A stretch of 64,000 nt of DNA from Nocardia testacea NBRC 100365. Its GTDB lineage: Bacteria > Actinomycetota > Actinomycetes > Mycobacteriales > Mycobacteriaceae. This document shows, one piece after another, positions 18,123-25,371 of this stretch. Made by a program: the position numbers and the translations under genes. Where the stretch lies: contig NZ_BAGJ01000068.1 in assembly GCF_000308775.1 (NCBI RefSeq), forward strand, positions 31,916-95,915. The letters run 5' to 3'. The notes beneath the pieces are model-generated. The model worked only from the letters and a program-made list of their open reading frames with translations. It did not search any database and was not told the DNA's origin. The first letter of the stretch is position 1. Each line of letters begins with the position of its first letter.

Positions 18123-18315
18123 GTGGTAATGATCGCGCGGTCGGGCGGGCGGGTGACCGGCCGGGCGGTCGTCCCGGTGGCGCCGGCCCGGGCGGAGCCG
18201 AATCGGTGCCCCGACCGGCGGACGCGGCTAGAGTCTGCGGACAGGCGGACGGCCGGTGGCATCGGACCGCACGCGGCAGTGTTGGGCAGGACCGACGGGG
18301 TGCGGGGCAGTTGTT

Positions 18316-18867
18316 ATGAAGATTTCCGCCGGTGCGCCCGGGTGGTACGACGCGTGCTCGCCGGCCGAACGGGCCGCCACGGTGACGCTGGCCGCGACGC
18401 GCCGGAACTGGTCGGTGATGTGGTCGGCGCTGGCCGCGGCCGGTCTCGTGCTCGCGTGCTATCCGCTGGCGGCCGGACTGCTGCCACTGCCCGGCCCGGA
18501 GCCCGCCGCTCCACCCGGGGCGGTGGCGTTCGCGATCGGCGCACTCCTGCTCGATCTCGCGGTGCTGGTGGTCAACAGTGTGGCCTGGGGGCGGGTGCAG
18601 CGGGTTTTCTCCGGAGCGGCGCCGGAGGAGACCGTGCGCCCGTTCCGCTGGGTGCGCTGGCTGCCCACTTCGCTGGTCTCGCTGCTGGGGACCATCGCGA
18701 TGCTCGTCGTCGGGGTGTACCCGCTGGCGCGGTTCGGCGAGGCGGGCCTGCGGGGGCTGTCCGCCGCCGAGTGGGCGAGCGCCGGCGTGGCGGTGTTGTG
18801 CGTGCTGTGCGGACTGTCGACCCTGTGGTTGAAGGTGATCCTGCGGCCGGTCCGGACCGGGCCGTAG
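18316..18867 (+). CDS. Four-helix integral membrane protein, unknown
   Basis: A 183-aa protein with four clear membrane segments, at about residues 34-58, 70-94, 118-140 and 152-175. The N-terminus is short and hydrophilic, and a charged loop GRVQRVFSGAAPEETVRPFR lies between segments two and three. I do not recognise a family. The ATG at 18316 is preceded by GGGGCAG; an earlier start at 18256 would add 20 unlike residues. It is divergent from the PucR gene and converges on the ArsR-GNAT gene 37 bases away. Confidence 0.65.
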   Translation: MKISAGAPGWYDACSPAERAATVTLAATRRNWSVMWSALAAAGLVLACYPLAAGLLPLPGPEPAAPPGAVAFAIGALLLDLAVLVVNSVAWGRVQRVFSGAAPEETVRPFRWVRWLPTSLVSLLGTIAMLVVGVYPLARFGEAGLRGLSAAEWASAGVAVLCVLCGLSTLWLKVILRPVRTGP

Positions 18868-18904
18868 CGGCGGCGACCGTGCCGCGGCCGGCCCGGCCGG
18901 ACGG

Positions 18905-19765
18905 TCAGTTCAGCGGACTGCGGCGCTCCAGCAGTACCGCGTCGCGCCAGCGGCCTTCGGAGCGGCCGCTGCGCTCCCGGATACCGACGGTGCGGAAGCC
19001 CGCCGCGTGGTGCAGGGAGAGCCCGGCCCGGTCCTCCGGGAAAACGGTGGTCTGCAGGGCGCGCAGACCCGCCTCCTCGGCGGCCGTCACTTGACGGCGC
19101 AGCAGTGCGGTCCCCACGCCGCGGCCTTCGAGTTCGTCGGCGACCATTACGCAGCTGTCGGCGACGTCCCGGTAGAACTCGTGGCGCGAGACCGGGGTGA
19201 GGGCAGCCCACCCCGCGATCCGGCCGTCGGCTTCGGCGACCCAGCGGTGCCCGGGCAGCCACTGGCGGTCCAGGGTCTCCCGGTCGGGGGCGTCGGCCGC
19301 GCCGACGGCGGGGTAGGCCGTCCCGCGGGCGGCGTGGATGGCGCGCACGGATTCCCAGTCCGCGTCGGTCAGCGCCCGGACGGTGATATCGCCGGGCGGC
19401 TCGTCCGGACAGGGCGGCTGGGGGGTGAGCAGGCCCATCACCGCGTCGGCGGTGTGCGGCAGTTCGGTGCAGCGGTGTGGATTGACGGTGACGAGGGTGG
19501 CAGTGCCCTCTTTGTGTACTGTCACGAACCCGGCGTCGGTGAGCTTGCGGACATGGTGGGAGACGGTCGGCTGTCCGATACCGAGTGCTTCGGCGATTTC
19601 GCCGATGTGGATGCCGGCGGGGCTCGTGGCGACCTGGTGCAGTAACCGGACCCGGGTCGGGTCGGCCAGGCAGGAGAACCAGCCTGCGTAGATGGCCGCG
19701 TCGGCGACCGGGAGCGCGTCCCCGCGCTCCCGGTCCCGCACGACCGGCGGTGCCAAGGAGGTCAT
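18905..19765 (-). CDS. ArsR-type regulator fused to a GNAT acetyltransferase
   Basis: 286 aa with two domains. Residues about 20-115 are an ArsR winged helix: YAGWFSCLADPTRVRLLHQV, then IGEIAEALGIGQPTVSHHVRKLTDAGFV. Residues about 128-280 are a GNAT N-acetyltransferase: ITVRALTDADWESVRAIHAA, with the acetyl-CoA loop ELEGRGVGTALLRRQ. The GNAT part resembles ArsN-like/phosphinothricin acetyltransferases (HAARGTAYPAVGA). The ADPTRVRLL element lacks the CVC metal-thiolate motif of classical ArsR, so the ligand is probably not arsenite bound there. The ATG at 19765 is just downstream of an operator-like repeat. An enzyme that controls its own expression is a reasonable inference. Confidence 0.88.
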   Translation of the reverse strand: MTSLAPPVVRDRERGDALPVADAAIYAGWFSCLADPTRVRLLHQVATSPAGIHIGEIAEALGIGQPTVSHHVRKLTDAGFVTVHKEGTATLVTVNPHRCTELPHTADAVMGLLTPQPPCPDEPPGDITVRALTDADWESVRAIHAARGTAYPAVGAADAPDRETLDRQWLPGHRWVAEADGRIAGWAALTPVSRHEFYRDVADSCVMVADELEGRGVGTALLRRQVTAAEEAGLRALQTTVFPEDRAGLSLHHAAGFRTVGIRERSGRSEGRWRDAVLLERRSPLN

Positions 19766-19775
19766 GGGGCCCACT

Positions 19776-19792
19776 ATATCGACGGAAGATAT
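19776..19792. promoter_or_regulatory. Operator-like inverted repeat for the ArsR-GNAT gene
   Basis: ATATC (19776-19780) and GATAT (19788-19792) form an inverted repeat around seven bases, 11-27 bases upstream of the ArsR-GNAT start. A further GTCGATAT at 19834-19841 is the exact inverse of ATATCGAC at 19776-19783. This AT-rich symmetry fits ArsR-family sites. Confidence 0.5.
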
Positions 19793-20271
19793 TCGGTCCG
19801 AGAAAGTCGAGTTTCCGACGTTTATCAAGTGTCGTCGATATTGCCGGGCGCCGGTATCGCCGGCCACCGTGACCGTATTCGGACCCTTTGGGCGGGGGCC
19901 GCTTCGCGGTTCTCGAAATATGCGTTCGACCGGGCGATCCGCGCGAAATCGTTTACGCGACCCTCGGTAGGGCACGCCACGGTAGCCGGGCGCGAGCCGA
20001 ACGAATGCGGTGCCTATTCCGCTCCGGAGTGAGCGCGTCAATTCTTTACCGATTTGTTTCCATTCGGCGGTGGAATTTCTGCCGGAGTGAAAGTATCCGC
20101 GCCGTATTTTCCGGGAGATGGCTGTCCGGGACGATCGCGTTCCGGGGGCCCTGGCGACCGGTCGCGCGGGCGGTTCCGGTGGCCCACCCGGGCGGGTCCG
20201 GCCGCGTTTCCGGCGGCCTACCGTCCGGGACGGACATTGCCGGAAACCTCGGATGACCTTACTGTGTAAGG
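19793..20271. other. Intergenic region without a confident gene
   Basis: About 480 bases between the ArsR-GNAT promoter and the serine hydrolase gene. It is less GC-rich than its surroundings in places (for example 20035-20110). No gene with a family resemblance is visible; it probably holds the divergent promoters. Confidence 0.4.
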
Positions 20272-21495
20272 ATGAGCAGCGTCGCTTATTCCGGCAGTGC
20301 CGGAGCAGAATTTCGGCGGCTGACGTCCGCATTCACCCGGGTCTACGGTGGCCGGAAGGGCGTAGGTGCGGCGCTGGCCGTGTATCGGCACGGGGAACCC
20401 GTTCTCGATATCTGGACGGGGGAGGCCGCACCGGGCCGGCCCTGGAGTCGCGATACCGGTGCGGTGGTCTTCTCGGCGACCAAGGGCATCGCGGCCACGG
20501 TCGTGCATCGGCTCGCCGATCGCGGTCTCATCGATTACGACGCCCCGGTGTGTGAATACTGGCCCGCGTTCGGATGTAACAGCAAGGACAAGATCACCGT
20601 CCGGCAGGTGCTCACCCATTCGGCCGGACTCTCCGGCGTCGGCGCCCTGGCGGCGCAGGGGGCCGAACTGCTCGACCACGAACTCATGGCCGAACGCCTG
20701 GCTGCCGCCACCCCGGATCGGCTGCTCGGTGTTCCCGCCTATCACGCGATGACCTTCGGCTGGCTGCTCGCCGGCCTGGCCCGCGAGGTCACCGGCGTCA
20801 GTATGAAGGAACTGTTCCAGCGCGAGGTCGCGATCCCGCTGGGCACCGACGGTGTGCACCTGGGACGTCCACCCGCGGGTTCGGTCACCGTGGCGGCCGA
20901 GAGCTTCGGCACCGGCTTCTCCTTCGCCGGCACGCCGCGCGGTTCCCGGCTGGTCACGCTGTTGCAGGCCATTCCCGGCGCGCTCGGGGTGAGCAGCCGT
21001 TCCCTGTTCATCCCCGGCGCCGAGGCCATCCTGACCGGCCCGAACCCGCCACTGCTGGACAGCGAGATGCCGGCCGCCAACGGTGTGTGCAGCGCCAACG
21101 GCCTGGCCGCGGTGTACGAACCGCTGGCCTGCAACGGGCTCGCCAGCGGCAGCCGGTACCTGTCCGGCGCCACCGTCCAGGCCATTCGCCGGATCGAACG
21201 GTTCCGGCCCGACACCGGGTTGTTCCTGTACATGGGGCCCCTGTGGCATCTCGGCTATCACGCCATGCCCACCCTGGGCGCACCCCGCGGGTTCGGCCAT
21301 ATCGGGCTGGGTGGCTCGTTCGGCTGGGCGGACCCCGACAGCGGTATCTCGCTCGGTTTCGTCCACAACCGGCTCGCCATGGAAACCCTGGCCGTCGACC
21401 AGTCCGCGTTCGCCTGGCTACTGCCCCTGGTCATATCCGGAGCCCGCTCGGCCGCCCGGATCGGCCGCGGCGCGACCCGGGAGGCCGCGGCCTGA
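20272..21495 (+). CDS. Beta-lactamase-fold serine hydrolase (EstB/LipL type)
   Basis: A 407-aa esterase-like member of the class C beta-lactamase superfamily. The catalytic SxxK is Ser68-Ala-Thr-Lys71 in FSATKGIAA. The second motif Tyr is in YHAMTFGWLLAGL, and the third motif region is GFGHIGLGGSFGWADP, with HIG replacing the KTG of penicillin-binding proteins, as is typical for the esterases. It has no signal peptide, so it is probably cytosolic or membrane-associated. It resembles the mycobacterial LipD/LipE/LipL group, which cleaves esters or lactones. The ATG follows TAAGG. It converges on ilvA with only four bases between the stops. Confidence 0.88.
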   Translation: MSSVAYSGSAGAEFRRLTSAFTRVYGGRKGVGAALAVYRHGEPVLDIWTGEAAPGRPWSRDTGAVVFSATKGIAATVVHRLADRGLIDYDAPVCEYWPAFGCNSKDKITVRQVLTHSAGLSGVGALAAQGAELLDHELMAERLAAATPDRLLGVPAYHAMTFGWLLAGLAREVTGVSMKELFQREVAIPLGTDGVHLGRPPAGSVTVAAESFGTGFSFAGTPRGSRLVTLLQAIPGALGVSSRSLFIPGAEAILTGPNPPLLDSEMPAANGVCSANGLAAVYEPLACNGLASGSRYLSGATVQAIRRIERFRPDTGLFLYMGPLWHLGYHAMPTLGAPRGFGHIGLGGSFGWADPDSGISLGFVHNRLAMETLAVDQSAFAWLLPLVISGARSAARIGRGATREAAA

Positions 21496-21499
21496 TCGC

Positions 21500-22855
21500 T
21501 CAGGTCAGGTAGCGGTAGGCGGGGGAGCCCGGTTCGAGCCGCTCGCACTGGATCGGGGAATGCGCGATCCGGTCCAGCAGCGGTTGCAGGCCGGTGCGTT
21601 CGCCCAGTTCGACCCCGACGAGCGCGGCGCCGGTCTCCCGGTTGTTGCGTTTGACGTATTCGAACAGGGTGATGTCGTCGTCGGGACCCAGAACTTCGTC
21701 GAGGAACCGGCGCAGCGCTCCCGGTTCCTGCGGGAAGTCCACCAGGAAATAGTGCTTGAGGCCCTGGTGTACGAGCGAGCGTTCGATGACCTCGCCGTAC
21801 CTGGACACATCGTTGTTGCCCCCCGAGACCAGGCAGACCACGGTGGAACCGGGCTCCGGCGGCGATTCCAGCAGCGCGGTGACCGCCAGCGCGCCCGCGG
21901 GCTCGGCGATGATTCCCTCGCTCTGGTACAGGTCCAGCATGGCGGTGCACACGGCGCCCTCGTCCACCCGCAGCAGCCGGAAGGAGCCGGCGCCGCCGGG
22001 GGGTTCGGTCGAGAGGAGCAGGGGCAGGGAACCGTGCGAGACCACTCGTCCGCCGAAACCGGCCACCGCGTCGTAGGGGACCCGGCCGATCCGGCGGACC
22101 GCGGCGCCGTCGACGAACGGGTCGACTTCGGGCAGGGTCACCGGTCCGCCCGCCACCAGGGCCGCGGTCATCGAGGCGGCGCCGGCGGGCTCGACCGCCA
22201 GGATGGCGGTCTCCGGGGCGCGTTTGCGCAGGTAGGTGCCGATACCGGCGAGGCACCCGCCGCCACCGACGGGGACCACCACCAGATCCGGCGCTGCCCC
22301 CAGCTGATCCAGGATCTCGGCGGCGATGGTGCCCTGGCCGGCGGCGGTACGGGTGTCGTCGAACGGCGGCACCATGGTGGCGCCGGTGCGCCGGACATCG
22401 TCGGCCGCCGCGGCCGCCGCCGCGTCGAAGGTTTCGCCGACGGCGATCAGTTCGACGAATTGGCCGCCGTGGACGCGGATGCGGTCACGCTTCTGCCGGG
22501 GGGTGGTGGTGGGGACATAGATGCGGCCGGTGATCCCCATGGCCCGGCAGGCGAAGGCCACGCCCTGGGCGTGGTTACCGGCGCTGGCCGCCACAACGCC
22601 CGCCGCGCGCTCGGCGTCGTCGAGCTGGACCACCAGGTTGTATGCGCCGCGCAACTTGTAGGAGCGGACGACGGTGAGGTCCTCGCGTTTGAGGTACACC
22701 TGCGAGCCGGTCAGCTGCGATAGCCGCGGGCATAGTTGCAGGGGAGTGGGCTCGATAATGTCGGCGATGCGTTCGGCTGCGGCGTCGATCTCGTCCGCGG
22801 TCAACGCGGGACGGGCTTCTGGCAGGTGAGTGAGCACATCGGACACCCGGTCCAT
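21500..22855 (-). CDS. ilvA: Threonine dehydratase (threonine ammonia-lyase), biosynthetic
   Basis: Makes 2-oxobutanoate from threonine, the first step toward isoleucine. 451 aa from ATG 22855. The PLP lysine is in VRSYKLRGAYN, the cofactor phosphate loop is VVPVGGGGCLAGIG, and the substrate loop is SAGNHAQGVAFA. The C-terminal ACT-like regulatory domain (GLKHYFLVDFPQEPGALRRF) is present but single, as in actinobacterial IlvA. Relative to M. tuberculosis IlvA as I remember it, an extra stretch of about 20 residues lies before VDEGAVCTAML. An alternative start at 22915 has a poorer ribosome site. The nitroreductase gene upstream is on the same strand. Confidence 0.95.
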   Translation of the reverse strand: MDRVSDVLTHLPEARPALTADEIDAAAERIADIIEPTPLQLCPRLSQLTGSQVYLKREDLTVVRSYKLRGAYNLVVQLDDAERAAGVVAASAGNHAQGVAFACRAMGITGRIYVPTTTPRQKRDRIRVHGGQFVELIAVGETFDAAAAAAADDVRRTGATMVPPFDDTRTAAGQGTIAAEILDQLGAAPDLVVVPVGGGGCLAGIGTYLRKRAPETAILAVEPAGAASMTAALVAGGPVTLPEVDPFVDGAAVRRIGRVPYDAVAGFGGRVVSHGSLPLLLSTEPPGGAGSFRLLRVDEGAVCTAMLDLYQSEGIIAEPAGALAVTALLESPPEPGSTVVCLVSGGNNDVSRYGEVIERSLVHQGLKHYFLVDFPQEPGALRRFLDEVLGPDDDITLFEYVKRNNRETGAALVGVELGERTGLQPLLDRIAHSPIQCERLEPGSPAYRYLT

Positions 22856-22964
22856 GCTGCCATCCACCCCTGCCGGAGCGCGCAGCGGGTGGCCGTGTCC
22901 TGCGCTTTCGTTCATCTGGGCGGGGCGGTTCCGGACGTCCGGAACCACCCCGGGACCGGGTTCG

Positions 22965-23399
22965 TCAGCGCGGGGTGAGCACGAAGACCGGGATCTGGCG
23001 ATCGGTCTTGAGCTGATAGTCGGCATAGGGCGGGTAGGCGGCGACCGCCCGCGCCCACCAGAGCGCCTTCTCCTCGCCGAACACCTCGCGCGCGGTGTAG
23101 TCCTTGGTGACCGTGCCGTCCTGCAGTTCGACATGGGGTTCGGCGACCACGTTGTGGTACCAGACGGGATGTTTGGGGGCGCCGCCCAGCGAGGCGACGA
23201 TCGCGTACTCGCCGTCGTGTTCCACCCGCATGAGGGCGGTTTTGCGAAGTTTGCCGGTCTTGTTCCCGACGGTCGTCAGCACCACCACCGGCATGCCCTG
23301 CAGGGTGGTGCCCTCGGTACCACCGGAGTTCTCGATCTTCTCGGCCTGTTCGCGGGCCCAGTCGGATGTGGACGGTGCGTATTCTCCAGTCAATGGCAT
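22965..23399 (-). CDS. Deazaflavin (F420)-dependent nitroreductase family protein, Rv1558-like
   Basis: 144 aa, a compact Ddn-type split barrel. Landmarks are [20 protein letters not shown] (cofactor phosphate region), [20 protein letters not shown] and [19 protein letters not shown]; the last is diagnostic of the family. It starts with the usual short N-terminal helix, [15 protein letters not shown]. It is expected to bind F420 and reduce small organic molecules. It sits 109 bases upstream of ilvA on the same strand; the same adjacency is known to me from mycobacteria (Rv1558-Rv1559), which supports conserved synteny. Confidence 0.92.
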   Translation of the reverse strand: MPLTGEYAPSTSDWAREQAEKIENSGGTEGTTLQGMPVVVLTTVGNKTGKLRKTALMRVEHDGEYAIVASLGGAPKHPVWYHNVVAEPHVELQDGTVTKDYTAREVFGEEKALWWARAVAAYPPYADYQLKTDRQIPVFVLTPR

Positions 23400-23577
23400 G
23401 TCCCGGGAAACGTCCCGGACGGGGTCGCTTGTTCCCCGGTGGGCCCGGCCCGGCCGGACAGGGCCGCGGTGACCGGGCCGGCCGCTCCGGCGGCGCTGGG
23501 CGCCGGGGGCGGAATATGTGTGCGGGAAGACGAAAGTTCGATGGACCGAACACAGGTCGCACGGGTAGCCTGAACAT

Positions 23578-23808
23578 ATGACCGCATCGCCTCTCACCGC
23601 CCCGCGTGCCGCCGTCCGCGGTGCGGCGGCTGTGGATATCGCGGGGTCGCGCTGGCCGGTGTACAAGCTGGAGGCGCTCGTCATGGGGTTGCTGGTCTTC
23701 CTGGTGGCGGCGGCCGTCCTGGGATCGACGCAGGCCGGGGTACTGCTGGGCGCGGCCGTGGGCGCCGTGCTGTGGACCACCGGATGGTGGCGCGCGGCGC
23801 GCCGGTAG
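23578..23808 (+). CDS. Small membrane protein, unknown
   Basis: 76 aa. An N-terminal soluble part of about 30 residues ([16 protein letters not shown]) is followed by two closely spaced hydrophobic segments (about residues 33-50 and 52-68) and a basic tail, WWRAARR. I do not recognise a family. The ATG has no strong ribosome site, but the composition is membrane-like and no competing gene covers the stretch. It is divergent from the nitroreductase gene. Confidence 0.5.
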   Translation: MTASPLTAPRAAVRGAAAVDIAGSRWPVYKLEALVMGLLVFLVAAAVLGSTQAGVLLGAAVGAVLWTTGWWRAARR

Positions 23809-23947
23809 TCGCTGCCGCTCTCGTACGCCGCGCCGGGCAACTGCTCCCGTGTGGTTCCGCTCCGTACTAGTCTGGGCCGAGTTGAACACACGTCCACTTG
23901 GTTCCGGATCGGGTATCCGGGTCCCCGAGGTACACGCGAGCCGATTC

Positions 23948-25360
23948 ATGACCGATCGAGTACATGCCTTCACCGACGACGCGCTGGGCGGACACGATGC
24001 GGTGGCGCTCGCGGCCCTCGTCCGGGCCGGTGCGGCGAGTCCGCAGGAACTGGCCCGCGCGGCACTGGCCCGGGCCGAAGCGGTGAACCCGAGGTTGAAC
24101 GCGATCGCCTACCGGTGTCCGGAGCCGCGACCCGCCACTGCCGGGGACGGCGTGTGGTACGGAGTGCCGGCTTTCGTGAAGGACAACGCCGATGTGGCCG
24201 GACTGCCGAGTTGCCACGGCAGCGCGGCGATCACGGCGCATCCCGCCGGTAAGGACGATCGGTTCACCGCCCAACTGCTGAGCACCGGGGTGACGGTACT
24301 GGGCAAGACCACCATGCCCGAATTCGGCTTCACCTCCACCACCGAGTTCGAGCACGGCGACCCCACCCGCAACCCCTGGAATACCGGGTACACCGTAGGG
24401 GGTTCCTCGGGCGGATCGGCCGCCCTGGTCGCCGCCGGTGTGGTGCCGGTGGCGCACGGTAACGACGGGGGCGGTTCACTGCGTATCCCGGCGGCATGCG
24501 CGGGTCTGGTCTCGTTGAAACCCAGCCGGTTCCGGCATCTGGACAATGCCCAGGCGCGGCAGTTGCCGATCAAACTCGTCTCCGAAGGGGTGCTGTCCCG
24601 GTCGGTCCGTGATCAGGCCGCGTATCACGCCGCCGCCGAGACCTACTGGCGCAATCCGAAGCTCCCGCCCATCGGCACCGTCGAGGGACCCACGACGCGG
24701 AAACTGCGGATCGGCCTGCTCACCACGGCGTGCAACGGCCTGGAACCCGACGCGGAAACCCTGGCCGCCGTCACCGCGACCGCCGGGATCCTGGAGAGCG
24801 CGGGACATACGATCGAGCCGATGCCCTCGCCGGTCTCCGCGGAGCTCGTCGCCGACTTCCTGCAGTACTGGGGATTTCTCGCGCAGATGTCGGGGGTCAC
24901 CGGGAAGCTGAGTCACGGCCGTACCTTCGACGCCGCCCGGCTGGAAACCTTCACCAAGGGCCTGGCCGCCGCGTTCCGCCGGCGTCTGTTCGCCACGCCG
25001 GGTGCGCTGTACCGGCTGAACCGGGCCCGCGCCGACTACGACGCGGTGCTCACCCGCTACGACGCCGTCCTCTCACCGGTGCTCACCCACACCACACCCG
25101 AGATCGGATATCTGAACCCGGGAGTGCCGTTCGCCGAATCGATCGAACGGGTCACGAATTTCGTCGGCTATACCCCGATCAACAATGTCACCGGTTCGCC
25201 GTCCATCGCGATCCCGGCCGGTCTCACCGCGGCAGGCCTGCCCGTCGGGGTCATGCTCAGTGGGCCCTACGGTGGCGAGCGCACGCTGCTGGAGCTGGGT
25301 TTCCTGCTGGAAGCGCAGGCGCCGTTCCCGCGGATCGCCGCCGCGGCGACCGGGTCCTGA
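23948..25360 (+). CDS. Amidase signature family enzyme
   Basis: A 470-aa amidohydrolase. The catalytic triad is visible: Lys78 in VKDNAD, cis-Ser153 in GGSSGGSAA, and the nucleophile Ser177 in NDGGGSLRIPAA. The length and the active-site order fit aryl/acyl-amidases such as mycobacterial AmiB2/AmiC. The substrate is not predictable from sequence; it is not GatA, since no gatC or gatB is nearby. The ATG at 23948 was chosen because the family motifs begin about 15 residues later; a longer frame overlaps the preceding small gene in another phase. It converges on treY, 11 bases apart. Confidence 0.9.
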   Translation: MTDRVHAFTDDALGGHDAVALAALVRAGAASPQELARAALARAEAVNPRLNAIAYRCPEPRPATAGDGVWYGVPAFVKDNADVAGLPSCHGSAAITAHPAGKDDRFTAQLLSTGVTVLGKTTMPEFGFTSTTEFEHGDPTRNPWNTGYTVGGSSGGSAALVAAGVVPVAHGNDGGGSLRIPAACAGLVSLKPSRFRHLDNAQARQLPIKLVSEGVLSRSVRDQAAYHAAAETYWRNPKLPPIGTVEGPTTRKLRIGLLTTACNGLEPDAETLAAVTATAGILESAGHTIEPMPSPVSAELVADFLQYWGFLAQMSGVTGKLSHGRTFDAARLETFTKGLAAAFRRRLFATPGALYRLNRARADYDAVLTRYDAVLSPVLTHTTPEIGYLNPGVPFAESIERVTNFVGYTPINNVTGSPSIAIPAGLTAAGLPVGVMLSGPYGGERTLLELGFLLEAQAPFPRIAAAATGS

Positions 25361-25371
25361 CGGCGGCGCGG

